Below are positions 1 to 11,614 of a stretch of 64,000 nucleotides of DNA, one piece after another. Source of the stretch: Scleroderma bovista (taxonomy: Eukaryota; Basidiomycota; Agaricomycetes; Boletales; Sclerodermataceae); contig JAYMGJ010000167.1 in NCBI GenBank assembly GCA_037178675.1, forward strand, positions 41,818-105,817, given 5' to 3'. The translations under genes and the position numbers were made by a program. The notes under the pieces were generated by a model. That model was not told where the DNA came from and did no database searches. It saw nothing but the letters and a program-made list of their open reading frames with translations. How positions within the stretch are numbered: position 1 is the stretch's first letter; the number at the start of each line of letters is the position of its first letter.

Positions 1-140
1 ATGCGACGCCGCTTCTGTTCCTTGGCTTTCCCTGACTCTGGGACCGCAGCACCTCAAATTCCCCTTAACCTCCCAGTCGACCTTTCCGTTGGGATGCACC
101 AGATGGTAGCCACTTTGGTTACCACATATAATTATTGCAG

Positions 141-1201
141 TACGCCTCCTCCATGCCCCTTTCCTCGAGTACTCATCTTTGTCCAGTTGACTGTGGTGTT
201 GACCTCATCCGGCTTTCTGAATCATTGGCATCCATGGAGCCTGGGACCACCGCAGATAGGGAGCAAACCTTCCTTAACAAGTTCCCTGCTACTATCTCAG
301 GTCTTATCGATGAACCAGCGGTGATTTTGGGGGAGGGGGGAACTGTAGCTTTGTGGTATCTCCCTGGTGCCTTGGCACGCCCAACACAGGTATGATTTAA
401 TACCTCTTCTGTTCATAATCTTCTATAATCCCTGTAGACAAATATTTCGCAGGCATTAGGTCCACTCCATACACAACTGTCCGCCAGTATAACTGGCCGG
501 ACATGGCGCAATGACCCGCGGTACTTTCATTCGGAACAGACCTGTGTGACCGGTTGTTTGGAGCTTTCTCCTGCAAGACATCAAATGGGTCATTACGTGT
601 GTGCTTACCATTCCTGCCATGAATTAATTGATAATATCATATTCAGCATGAAAATGCTTCCATTTCCGCGGACCTCAATACAGCCGCAGGTTTCCAGTGG
701 TTGCAAGATATGGTGCAGCCGACCTCCATTATATCGGGTGCATTATCAATCATGCATCCACAGCTGTATGAGGATGGTATGCGAGGAATTAGTTTATTGG
801 AAGATTGGTCTTCCGCAAACGACCTCGGCATGAACCGGGCCTTATCCCTCTGGCCCACCACGTTTACCAATATTTCGGTTATTGCGAACCGGTGCACCCC
901 CCTCCACCGTGATCCCCAATCCCGTGCCAGTTGGTATGATATTATAGTAAATGTGGGTGAATACACTGACTGTATCATGGCCATCCCTACCCTTGGCATC
1001 GAGCTGGTGTACAAGCCTGGTACCGCGGTCGCATTCTCTGGGAGGCTTCTTAGGCACGGGGTAAATGCTGTAGAAGGAAACCGGTACTGTTTGACCTACT
1101 ACATGAGGGATAACATTCACCATTGGGCAAATGTTCCAAGGTGTGCAGATTGGATGAGGATTGATAGTGTGGAGAGGTTGCTGAGGCCTACCATACTGTA
1201 A
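141..1201 (+). CDS. TET/JBP-family 2OG-Fe(II) dioxygenase, 5' end unresolved
   Basis: Three exons, 141-389, 438-596 and 647-1201, join in phase 0 across two short GT-AG introns and give about 320 residues with no stop. An earlier exon may lie at 1-105. The last exon shows the dioxygenase core: HRD with the metal-binding His at 905-907 and Asp at 911-913, a glycine-rich stretch, GRLLRHG with the second metal His at 1055-1057, and an Arg at 1082-1084 placed to bind 2-oxoglutarate. Exon 1 carries the ALWYLPGAL segment often seen before this core in agaricomycete members. The family oxidises methylated pyrimidines in DNA (TET) or thymine (JBP), and in fungi is expanded together with KDZ-class DNA transposons. 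The gene is not visibly broken, unlike most elements in this window. The first exon and the true start are uncertain. Substrate is not shown by the sequence. Confidence 0.75.
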
Positions 1202-1579
1202 GGTGCAGAGGAGTTTATAGAACAGATGCATTTCACTATTGACATCTCTTCCTAAGCGAATTAATAAATACACATGGAGTGGAATTTTAGAAATGATAAT
1301 GCTTATCATGTTGCCGCGGCTGCTGCGTGGTTGCTTATTATGTTTCTGGACATGTCTAACCTAACTTATTGATATTTTGATGATCCATATTTCTCCTTAT
1401 CATTATTCGCCCACCACTGAACACATGCCCTATAAAGTCCCACGGGTCTTCGGAGGGAAGTCATTATTGTCTTGATTGTGCTTCTGGCTCACTTTTCTGG
1501 TATCCTACTTTGTATTTACTATAACACCGTGGCTTCTGTCAGCTGCATTCTCCTGCCACGGCCATCTTTGGCTCACCTT
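1202..1579. other. gene-free spacer
   Basis: AT-rich sequence downstream of the dioxygenase gene. I see no coding signal or repeat in it. The adjoining satellite begins around 1580. Confidence 0.5.
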
Positions 1580-2660
1580 ATGCCTATGTACCAGACTCTG
1601 TCAGCCCATCCATCACTCTCGGCCAGTTATCTATTGGCCAATCCACATTAGAGGGAAACACCATATGTCAGCCTACCATGTCAATGGGGCTAGATATTAT
1701 GGGCCCTGCTTTGATTTACATTCCGGTGGTATTTTGGCTCACCCATATTCCAGGTCACAAATGATTCATAGCCCACCCTTGACTCATGGGATGATGCAAT
1801 TTTACATGGGCTCACCCATATTCCATTGGACAGATCAAATCTTAGCCCATCCGTGCTACTCGGTATGATGAAATATGGGCTCACCTATACCCTAGTGACT
1901 GTTCTACTTGGGCTGACCCATATCACACGGAACCAGGTAATAATAGCCCATCCATATCACATGAGAACATCATAATGTAAGCTCACTCATGCTACACGCC
2001 CTTAATGTATATGGGCCCCCCACAGTTCAGGGGACATTGCTATTTTGGCTGACATACATGATAAGGGACAGGCTATTCAAAGCCCACCCGTGCTACACGG
2101 GATGGTGACATCATATATGGGCTCACCCGTATCACATTGGAACCATCAACCCTCAGCCCACTCTTGCTACTCATGATGATGGAATATGGGCTCCTCTGTA
2201 CCTTAGGGACTTTGTTATTTCGGCTCACTCGTATGACATGGGACTATGTAATAGCAGCCCACCCATGTCAGATGTGATGACATAATAGGGGCCCATCCAT
2301 ATCCCATGACAACATCCATGTGTCACCCCACTCGTGCTACTTGGGATAATGAAATATGGGCTCACCTATACCTTAGGTGAATGTGATTTCGGCTCACTCA
2401 TATTACACGGGACAATGTAATAGCAGCCTGCCTATGTAACATGGGATGGTATAATAGGGGCCCATTCATATTCTATTGGCATCTCAAAGTTTCAGCCCAC
2501 TCGTGCTACTCGGGATGATGGCATATGGGCTCACCGGTACCTTAGGGGACAAAGTATTTCGGCTCACTCGTATCACATGGGACCATGTTGTATCTGCCTG
2601 TCAATGTGACATGCGTGTCAGCCCACTCATGCTACACCCAGCTGTTGCTCACTGCATAGT
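1580..2660. repeat. degenerate tandem repeat, unit about 170 bp
   Basis: The phrases 'atatgggctcacc' and 'agcccactcgtgctac' recur throughout. Equivalent points fall at 1876, 2188, 2358 and 2526, so the clearest units are about 168-170 bp long. Copies are strongly diverged and there is no conserved reading frame. Short related pieces return at 4030-4240. Confidence 0.75.
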
Positions 2661-4000
2661 GTTATAACAACCCGCGGTATGAACTTTACCTGCGGTCAAA
2701 AACCAAGGTTCCACTCTAACCAATACCAATGTCACGGAATTGGAGAAGATATTCCCTGTCAACTACTGTGCATAAATGCTGAGTAGGTTTTCCATCTCTG
2801 GTGTCAATAGTACATTAAGGGCAGAGTTTAGTCCACTGGTTATAAAAGATTGTCCCTGGATGATGCATGGTGGCAACCCTTAGCATCACCCTGTGGTGGG
2901 TACTCACTCCACTGTAGTCAAACTGTTGTGTAATCAACAGCAGTGGATAGCTAACCCGCGGTATCATATGCAGTGGGTGGCCAACCATGGGTAGGTAGTG
3001 GTTGCAACTGGGACCGTGGTTGATGACCAACCCAAGGTGGGTACTCATTCCACTGGGTAGTCAACCTGTGCTGTGTAGTCAACAGCGGTGGCTAGCCAAT
3101 CCTGGGTAGGTAGCTAACCCACCATATGTGTGAATCTGCGGTATCACCTACAGTGAGCAAAGCCACAATGGGTGGTCACCCCTCAGTAGATAGTTGTTTG
3201 TAGTGTAACCACGGTTACTATTCAACCCGCGGTTGAGAGTCACTCTACAGGGTAGTCAACCCCTGATATGTATTCAACAGCAGTGGGTAGATAACCTGCG
3301 TTGGGTAACTACCCCACGGCATTTATTGAACCCACAATGGGTACTCTGCTATGTACTCTACATGTGCTGTACTGTCAACAGCAATAGCCAGCTACTCTGT
3401 ATCGAACCCGCAGTTTCATTTGGAGTGGGTAGCCAACCCAGAATGGTTGGTCACCCCTCAGTAGAGAGTCACTCTGCTTGGTAGTTAACCCCCGCTGTGT
3501 AGTAAACAGTGGGTGGATAACCTGCAGTATGTATTGAATCCACAGTGTAACCTGTAGCAGGTGGCGAACCCGCAGTGAGTACTCTGCTGTGTAGTTGACC
3601 TGTACTGTACAGTCGCTAGCTAATCTGTGGTGGGAAAGTAACCCGCGGTAAGTATTGAACCTGCGGTTTCTGCAGTGGGAGTGAACCCACAATGGGCAGT
3701 CACCCCTGGGTTGGTAGTGCGACCGCGGTGTAGTCAACCCGCAGTGGAGAGTTACTCCACCGGGTAGTCAACCCCCACTGTGTAGTCAACTGCTGGCCAA
3801 CCTAACCCGCGCGGGTAGTTAACCCATGGTTAGTAGTGGGCCCGTAGTGGGCACATGGTTTGTAGTAATCCCACGGTGTGTGATGCCTGTGTATAGTCAG
3901 CTATAGTAGTCCATCAATGGTAAGTAGTCAACCCGCGGTAGTCAACCCCAGTAGTTCACCCACGGTAATGAAGCCAGTTCTGCTGGTAGGTTGATTAGAT
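2661..4000. repeat. minisatellite rich in 'gtagtcaacccgcggt'
   Basis: Short degenerate units built on 'gtagtcaacc' and 'aacccgcggta' recur dozens of times, with many CCGCGG sites. Units are irregular in length, about 20-45 bp. No convincing coding sequence is present. Confidence 0.75.
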
Positions 4001-4019
4001 TAGTTCCTACTGTATGCAG

Positions 4020-4260
4020 TAGTATCTATTTTTGCTAGCCCACCCCATACCTTTGCATTCCAGTAAATATGGGCTCATCCATTAATGTGCACCCAGTAAG
4101 ATTGTGGCCCACCAACATGTCATGATGACAATTCCTATATCCCTACCATAACCCCTCCTTAACTACTACCATAGCCCACCCATATCACATGGTAACAAAA
4201 TCATAGTGTGTAGCCCACCCGTATTACTCGGTGATACTCCATCCGTGGGCTCCTGTCTGC
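4020..4260. repeat. outlying copies of the ~170-bp satellite
   Basis: 'agcccacc' and 'atgggctcatcc' phrases like those at 1580-2660 reappear here, so the minisatellite interrupts, or is flanked on both sides by, the larger satellite. From 4260 to 4767 I see nothing recognisable. Confidence 0.5.
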
Positions 4261-4767
4261 TGGCCTGTGACACTCGGCCGATTTTCACCTTCGGGTGGCC
4301 ATGTAAGACGGGACAGAGTAGGTACATTATGTGTCGGCTTGGCGGCACTCAAATGCTTTGACAGCTTTCGAATTGGGGGAGCCAAGTGGGCGAGTCTCTG
4401 ATCCCTCAACAACTTTCCATAATCCTTTCTTAATCAGGGTAGATCACATGTACAATGACCATTCCGCATAGTTAGATTCATTCAAGTTTGCAAAGTACAG
4501 CGACAAGTCTGGCATGGCACGAGATCTGTGGCTGTGACGTGTGACACGTGATGACAGTGGTGATTTGGCTGCAACAGACAACAGCGGGGGTTCAGTAGGG
4601 GAAACGGTATGGCAGAGACAATGACAATGATTTGGCTTTGGCCCCAAATGGCAGGTAGGGCTAATATATCAAAACTAATAAATGTAATCAGTCTTGTAAG
4701 TTTGCCATGTAGCAGCCATATATTCTGACATGTTGGGGGTTGCTGCAGTGGACCTAAAGGACAGAAG

Positions 4768-5041
4768 TGTTGGAGATAAACAGACTGTTATGGTTTGTTT
4801 ATATACTTACATAAGCATAAAGCGCACATACAGTAGAGTCTATTACCATAGTCCCTCAGTAGCTTGCCAGACTACTGAGGGTGAGTACCATCTACTAACC
4901 ACCACATACACATACTGATACCTTGTAGTTACCCTACAGGTATATATAGTAGCTTGCCAGCATACTGAGGTTACCCTACAGCTTCTCCTTCTCCCTTCTT
5001 TCAGGCTAGACCTTCCCTGTGCAGACCACCACCTTTCTATA
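4768..5041 (+). mobile_element. solo LTR, family LTR-2
   Basis: This 274-bp stretch matches the 284-bp insertion at 29446-29729 along its whole length, from TGTTGGAGATAAACAGA to CCTTTCTATA. The bases on either side are AGAAG (4763-4767) and AGAAA (5042-5046), a 5-bp target duplication with one mismatch, as expected for LTR retrotransposons. It contains a polypyrimidine run and 'ccctcagtagcttgccag' repeats. Confidence 0.75.
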
Positions 5042-5046
5042 AGAAA

Positions 5047-5283
5047 CTGTAGTAGGAAATTGGTAACCCTGTAGTAACCTCAGTAGATGTTCAAGCTACT
5101 GTATTAGAGTAATACCTGTAGTAACTACTACAAGTTAGTATGAGTAAAAGAGTGTGTAAAGGACTACTTACCCTCAGTAGATGTTCAAGCTACTGAGGGA
5201 CTAATGAAAATAGCTACTGTGTATAGTGTGCTCAAAATGCTTATGTAAGTGTTGTGCAGTCATGCACTGAAGTACCAGTAACA
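5047..5283 (-). mobile_element. diverged antisense LTR-2 relic
   Basis: Read on the minus strand this region follows the order of LTR-2: 'acttacataagc' (rc of 5239-5250), 'agtccctcagtagcttg', 'taactacaggta' and 'ctgaggtta'. It lies head to tail against the plus-strand copy at 4768-5041 in opposite orientation, forming a loose palindrome. It is much more diverged than its neighbour. Confidence 0.5.
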
Positions 5284-5619
5284 CATGCTGGTTAACTTTC
5301 AACAGATGAGTCTCTTGCTAACCCATGGAAGTCTGGTCGCACATTTAATTTCTGATCCTTGCTGCTTGCTTCTCCTTAGTACATATACTACATATACCCA
5401 TTACCTCACATATACTATACCCTTGATATACCCTTCATTCAAAAGTACATGCTATCACTTTATGACTTACTGAACATAAAAAAGAAAAATCACATGTAGT
5501 AGCCTTTTAATACCAGTTATTTCCTGTAATGGGTAGTAGTCAGTGTGCAATAAAGATTTAGATAGTGAAAGTGAAAGGAGCTCAGGCTGATAGCTAGTGT
5601 GAAAAAAAATCAATGGTAC

Positions 5620-5741
5620 AAAATGCTTTTATTTTTATTTTACACAGGGAGAGAATTGAACTTAGACCTTGTGGACTCAAGCCTGCCAGCGTTAATTCAC
5701 AGATGGGTGACGAATCCATTAGACCATAATGCCAACACTAC
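5620..5741 (-). mobile_element. tRNA-derived SINE or tRNA pseudogene
   Basis: The minus strand has a polymerase III A-box-like TGGTCTAATGG (rc of 5716-5726) and a B-box-like GTTCAATTC (rc of about 5652-5660), spaced as in a tRNA, followed by 'ctctccctgtgtaaaataaaaataaaag', an A-rich tail. The first half reads like a tRNA D-arm, but the acceptor stem and anticodon arm do not pair well, so this is not a functional tRNA. An A-rich tail fits a SINE. Confidence 0.45.
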
Positions 5742-5877
5742 AAAGCAATGATTTAAGCCTATGACTCCAATGTCCCTACAGTACTATGCCACAACTTCTA
5801 AATAAACTATTATCAAACTTTGTAGTCACAGCTACTTGTAATCAATACTAGGCAATATTTGCTAATCAAGGATTATA

Positions 5878-6000
5878 ATTATTGCGTTTTGTTTGGACAT
5901 ACTGTTGTTTTGTTTGGACATGCTGTTGTTTTGCTCAGACATGTTACTGTTTTGTCCAGACATACTTTCCATTTTGGTCAGACATACTGTGCAATCCAAT
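5878..6000. repeat. short tandem repeat, about 22-26 bp
   Basis: Four to five degenerate units of 'ggacatactgttgttttgtt' lie in a row. An in-frame ORF across it reflects only the repeat. Confidence 0.6.
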
Positions 6001-6069
6001 TCGGGGTAAATAATATTTGTGCAAGTCTAATGTCATACTGGATGGGTATAACCCCAGCAAAGATGTAGC

Positions 6070-7355
6070 ATGAGTCGTCGAGCCGACAACACCTTGTCAA
6101 TCAGTGTGATCATAATCTTCGGGCTGACATGGCCAAAAGTAAGGTGTAGGTACTGGCGGCAATCATTCGCGAATCCCCTAAGGGCATTAGAGGTAAATTG
6201 ATAGAATAATTCAAACTTTCATCCGAAGGTTCTCAGTAGGAGTAGGTGCCAAGCGAGGGAACTGAACAACTGATGGCAGAGAAGTTCAGACAGTCAAATG
6301 ATATCCGTGTTACAGAACTGAACTTCGGACACTATAAAGAAGCTCAGGTCACAGGACTTCATTGACACAACAAACAAAGGATGCTCATACAGACGGAAAC
6401 AAACACAAAGGTGAAGGTGAGAGATAAGATGCAATAAGCCACATTTAGAAGCATGTAAAGTTTCTGATGCTGAGTTACCTTTGTGATGATTTTCAACTGG
6501 TTGGGCAAGATGTGACCATTGACCTGAGTAGGTTGCCCTGTGAAATGACTTTGAAAGCAGCAAAGATAAACACATTATCACGAACTGATCATCATGTGAC
6601 AAATACTGACAGGGCTCTGACATGCTGAGAAGATGAATGTGCATATACAACATCACAGAAGTACTTGAATGGGTGTAGGATACAAGATCATTGGGTTTTG
6701 GGGCTTGGTGGTGTTTGTTCTGTTCATCTACCAGCAATGTGTTAGTATAATGATAAAGTCTGTGAATTTGCTTCAGTGTTATATAGTATCCAGAATGTAC
6801 TCTATTGAAGAACTTCCAATGCAGTGGAGTGCCTCACCATATCCTGGGTGTTTGTAGTTTGCACGTATTACAAGATTCACGATAATACTTCCTCCCTGGG
6901 GGAGTATCACAAGGGAAACAAAGTATTTGCCGTCAGCGACGACCTTTTCCTAGTCCCACAGATGGCCATTTGACCTGCTTTTGCATAAGGCTCAACCAAC
7001 AAATGACACCATTTATTGGACTCATACATCTTTGTTCCAAAGTTCCATCTAAAACATTGAAGGTGGCCCCTAGTGCCATAGGTGGATGCGCCGGAGAAGA
7101 GAAAAGCGTATTTCTGTGGGTCGAGAAAGGTAAAACTCTATGCTCGCCATGGTTTGGATATGAAGTCTGTTTGGAGCTGTATGTTTTCAGAGAGCAATAT
7201 GTTGAAAATTACTTGTTGCTGTTGACCACGATAACACCGAATGTACGCCTGCTAGAACAAAAATAAGTATAGTTTTAACAGTTCAACAGGCAATACAGCA
7301 GCGTTTGTGTGCCATCTTCGCCTACGTTACGACCTGTTACAACTCCCACCACTTT
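6070..7355. other. no supported gene
   Basis: Several ORFs of 60-150 codons occur on both strands, but none shows a family motif, conserved splice pattern or plausible start. The stretch 6960-7266 has an open frame of 98 codons that I do not recognise. This region includes the downstream side of the trehalase gene. Confidence 0.4.
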
Positions 7356-10130
7356 TCATACCCACGAAATAAGCGCGGAGACCACCAATGATGCCAAGAC
7401 AGCGATGGCGACCGTTGCAGGGACCGATTGACCCACTATCGGAAGTGCCCCGCTCGACGAGTTGCCACCAGTGCTACTCGTATCCGCTACGAGGGGCGGA
7501 CACTCGGGTGCAACGAGCAAGTGGCCGTAGTTTGCTGCAACCCACAGTAGCACGCCGTTCGTCCATCCAAAGCCGGCCTGTACGGTGTACTCTCCCCCAT
7601 AGCCCGATGAGTCGACATCCAGGTTCGAAAACTTCTCAAACATCTACAATCCACATCAGTCAGAAACGCAAGGGTGCGGAGAGTAAAAAAAAGAGACAAA
7701 GGACACACGTTTCCAGTGTTACCGATGCTATCGGTGAGATTAAGCTGACTGTCGGGGAGACGGGGGAGCAAGTTGGGTATCGAGCCACCCGTGGCCTGCC
7801 AGCTACAGAGGGCACTCGTGAAGTATCTGTTCGCGAGCTCCCTCTCGAGTGTGGCTGCCCAGCCTTCGCCCACAGTCGCGTTCCCGCCGTTGATGACTGT
7901 CCCACTGAGCATGTTGATGTCCGCTCCGGGTCCGGTCACCGTCGCATTTTGGGATGCCTGCGCAAAACGGATTGGTTGGCCGGGGAGTTGGGATTCTATG
8001 AAACCAAGTTGGCCAGAAGGCACGAGGTCGTACGTCGATTGGCCCGATCCGGGCGTGGGGAGAGCGTTGGTCGTGAGGTTGGATGGAAGTGCGTTTAGTG
8101 CTTCCAAAATAATATATTGGTGGGGAGGCCACGCGTTTGGGGCATCCCTGGTGTAAAGTCACGCAAGTTGATAAACAACGGGATGAGTGCTGGCAGTGCT
8201 CACCATTGAAGTCCAGTCCAATCAATGAACGTGGTAGGAACCGTTCCGTTGTACCTGTTCATAACCAGGTTGACAGTAGCAAAGTATCCAAATGCGTTGG
8301 ATTGCGAGGCGAGAACTTCATCGGGTATGATGCCATTCCATACAGGGTAGAACGTCGCCGTGCTGAAGATGCTGTTGCGTGAGTTGGACGTGAGGTTGAA
8401 GTCATAGAATGCCAGCTTATTGGCATCCCATGTGAGATCCAAGATCCCAGCACGGATGCTACCAGCGGTTTGCTGGTGGATTGCAGCATATGTGGCATTG
8501 GATTCGCCGTAGAGGGCAGACAACAGCATGTGGGCCTTGTCTTGGTAGAAATATGAGCGAAGCATGTAAAAGCCAGGAAGTACACGTACATAGGATGCTA
8601 TTAAGACAAACAGGAATAGTGTTCTTGATATTGTAAGTACGAAGGCCAGGGTTTCCTAACTGAGGGACGGCCTCGAATCGGGAGGTGAAGTCCCACCCAC
8701 TCTCCGCACCAGAAGCAAGTTCACTGTAAAGCTCGTCGGCCTGCTCATCTGTGAGAGCAATCGCAAGGGTGGGATCATGTACAGTGAGATAATCTGTTGA
8801 CCGGAATGCCCGGAATTAGATCAAAACACCATGTGATGCAGCAGGGAACTGACCAGTGAGGTACGACTCTGGACGAGGGGCAGTGTTGTTGACAGCGTAG
8901 TGTGCCATCATGTAAGACTGATTGGTATACGGGCTCGTGACCTTTACCATACGACTATTGGCCCACCATGACAATTCGGTCTTATGGATTAATTAGGTAC
9001 TGCATGCCAAAGTACCAAAGGCCACACACCTCTGCTAGAGGTAGTGCACGCTGTAGAATGGACGTGTCATTAGTAGCAACGACATAGTCATAAACCATCT
9101 AAAACGGAGAATCAGCATGGCAGAACGCATATACCTATATGCTTCTCACGTGGGTGAAGAGAGGTGGCTGAGATCGGTTCAGGTCTAAGAAAGTATGGGT
9201 ATCCTCTGATGGCCAAATAAAGCACGGATCTTACAATAAGTGCGTCCTCCATTAGGGATAAAGCCAAAGTCCTCGAGTTCGTCCATAAAGCTCTGTAGTG
9301 TCGCGTTGATGGTGGAATACAGCTCTGATTTCAGCAACCCTTGAATGATCCAGTAGCTGTCCCAATAATCTGAGTAACAACGTAGCGTAAGCCCTCGTCG
9401 CAATGATCTGCATGTGATTCACTGACACTGCTCTCTAAAGCGACCACCAGGAACAACGAAGGTGTGATTCAAAGGTATAAAGGTGCCCTCGCATGTGCCA
9501 CCTGGGAATTCGTCACAAAGAGCCGACTGGTTGGTCGTGCGTGCAAGCTGGGTCCAGTATCCATGTACGATTTGCGAAAAGGCCCTCAAGAGTGGATCTA
9601 TGACGTCGTTCAAGAACGCTGGGTTGACGTTGAAGTTACTCAGCTCAGCGGCCTCAAGTTCGAGGCCCTCTCCGGAAAAGTCGTTTTCAACGAAGGTAAC
9701 GATGTTGCCTTCTGTGACATTGGAAAGATTGAAGGCGGAAAAGTCCGACAGGACCTGTTGGGACGATTTGATGGTGGGCTTGTCGACAAACGTCTTGGGA
9801 TCGGAGAAGATCTGTGCAATATTGACGGTCTGGAGCAACTTGTGAAACAACGGATGTCAGAGGATGGGGATGTGTTATAAATCAGACGTGGAAACTAACC
9901 GCACCGGCACAGAATATTTGACCAATGCACCATGCTTGGACAGGAGGCAGTGATGCCGGAGATGGGAGTGTTGCAGTGACTGGGGCTGTTGGGCTAGGCA
10001 CCGAGGAACTGATCGTCAGCGTTGGGACAGCCGTCTGTATCGTCACCGTCGCTGCTCCCAACACCTGCCTCGCAGGGACGACGAACGCTGCGAACGTCAG
10101 AATCGAGCACAACATGGGAAGGACACGCAA
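7356..10130 (-). CDS. alpha,alpha-trehalase, GH37
   Basis: Hydrolyses trehalose to two glucoses. About ten exons on the minus strand. Exon 1 (10130-9900) encodes a hydrophobic signal peptide and a Ser/Thr/Pro-rich stretch. Exon 2 (9838-9427) and exon 3 (from 9369) join to give GGRFREQYYWDSYW, the first GH37 signature, with the Tyr codon split by the intron. Further exons give SWWANSR, SGWDFTSR and, across the intron near 8200, QWDAPNAWPP, the second signature. The last exon (7643-7356) has the family-typical GYGGEYTVQAGFGWTNGV, then a Ser/Gly-rich linker and a hydrophobic tail ending in SALISWV. That tail suggests a GPI anchor or a C-terminal membrane segment, so the enzyme probably acts at the cell surface or in the vacuole. 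No disabling change is visible. Exon limits in the middle are approximate. Confidence 0.9.
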
Positions 10131-10386
10131 TGGTTATCCTTGACTCTTTACCTCGGTTGAAGGCGGGGTCCCATTATTTTTCCCCAAGTCAACATTATAT
10201 AGTGCGGATGGCGGTGCATGGATACTCCCCACAGAATCACCGAACTTCAGAGGCATACCTGGTAGGTGGCAGCCTGGGACTTGTTTGAGCCAGTCCCACT
10301 CAAGTATGTACTATGTGACTCTTTTGTTGCAATCTGCCACAACGGAAGTATCATAATCAATCGAACGAATTCAAGATAACTAGCTA

Positions 10387-10723
10387 CTATCACTTACACC
10401 GTTGTCGGCACCCCCACCCATTCGGCACTTTGGTTTTTTACCACCCACCGCTCAACTACACACAACATTGACTAGTATAAAATTTATTTTATACCACTCG
10501 GATACTCTGATAGCTTGAAGCATCAATATACGTGCAGTAGTTGTTGAGATCACAAAAAATGCTGGGTTGAACGGCAGTCACGCTCATTTGTCACCCAAGT
10601 TGTCACAACTGCCGAAGTGGAGTCACAATTCTCACCACGGAATCCGTGTGACAGCAGTGACATATGGTGACATTTCTGTGACTGCCGAATGGGTGGGGGT
10701 GCCGACAACGGTGTAAGTGATAG
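10387..10723. mobile_element. MITE with 41-bp perfect terminal inverted repeats
   Basis: The element begins CTATCACTTACACCGTTGTC and ends with the exact reverse complement; the match runs 41 bp without mismatch. TA flanks both ends (10385-10386 and 10724-10725), fitting Tc1/mariner-type insertion. The interior (337 bp in total) has no coding capacity but repeats 'gtcacagaaatgtcacc'-like pieces. It lies upstream of the trehalase start. Confidence 0.85.
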
Positions 10724-10729
10724 TAGGTA

Positions 10730-11614
10730 GCCGTCTAAGCCCGCACTAAACAATCATCATTTGCCGAGATGACAACGGAGAATATCGCAGCAGTTAGCGT
10801 TCACGCAGCATGTATGGCAAAGGCTGAGCCTATATTATGGAGCAAATTTTACGGGATGATGAGGATCAAGTCTTAGGAATGTTCATTCCTGAAACCTGCT
10901 GTAAGTCAACCCATCCAGACCACATGGGAATACATAGATCGATCAACCAGTCAGACTACTGGCCTGTCTGGAGGCATTTATAGTTGCAAGCAAGCTACAA
11001 ATACCACAGCCTGTGTCACAATAGTCACTGCCCACGGGACGATCCTATTTATAACACACAGAAACACACAGGGCTGACTTTGTTTTGGTCAAAGAAAACC
11101 TTGAGGGAGATTTCGGAGACTTAACAGCGTCCCTTCTCAGGGCACAATACCTCTCCTCTCCTCGGCCATGATCTGACACACAACTCTTTTGTCTACTCAA
11201 AAGTGTGCTACGGTCAACATGTTCAGGCAGTACAACAGACAAAAAAAGGGCAACAAAGGACTCAACGCATATGGCCAAATACCCCTAGCCTCACCAAGTA
11301 TGAAGACATCGCCAAGGACGTGTACTTGTCCGCTCGCGAGGAAGAAATAATAAAAAAATATCATTCGAGATGGACATTTAGTCAAAGGCGTACTTACGAG
11401 TACCCCACGCGCCACCACCCCACGCCTCTCCTTGTCTCTTTCTCAAGAAACCGCACGCACGCATGCACCGGGGCCAAGACCGCAAATAAGTAAACCAGCT
11501 CCTCCACCCGCTCTCGAGATTACATATACGCTTTCAACGAACACCACGCACCTGGCCACTCGACACGGCGTGCCAACGACCAGCTCCAAGTCCATGCCTC
11601 TCGTTTCCTGAGCT
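10730..11614. other. intergenic, no supported gene
   Basis: Lies between the 5' flank of trehalase and the 3' end of the RBM25-like gene. ORFs here are short and lack family motifs. The stretch 11450-11614 is probably the 3' untranslated part of the minus-strand gene. Confidence 0.4.

Noticed and set aside
1476..1868. ORF of 130 codons
   Set aside because: It runs through the degenerate ~170-bp satellite and has no motif.
6294..6737. Minus-strand ORF of 147 codons
   Set aside because: No motif, ordinary AT-rich composition and no splice context to support it.
7388..8098. Plus-strand ORF of 236 codons
   Set aside because: It lies opposite the trehalase exons, is Arg/Ser-rich and matches no family; it is a shadow of the real gene.
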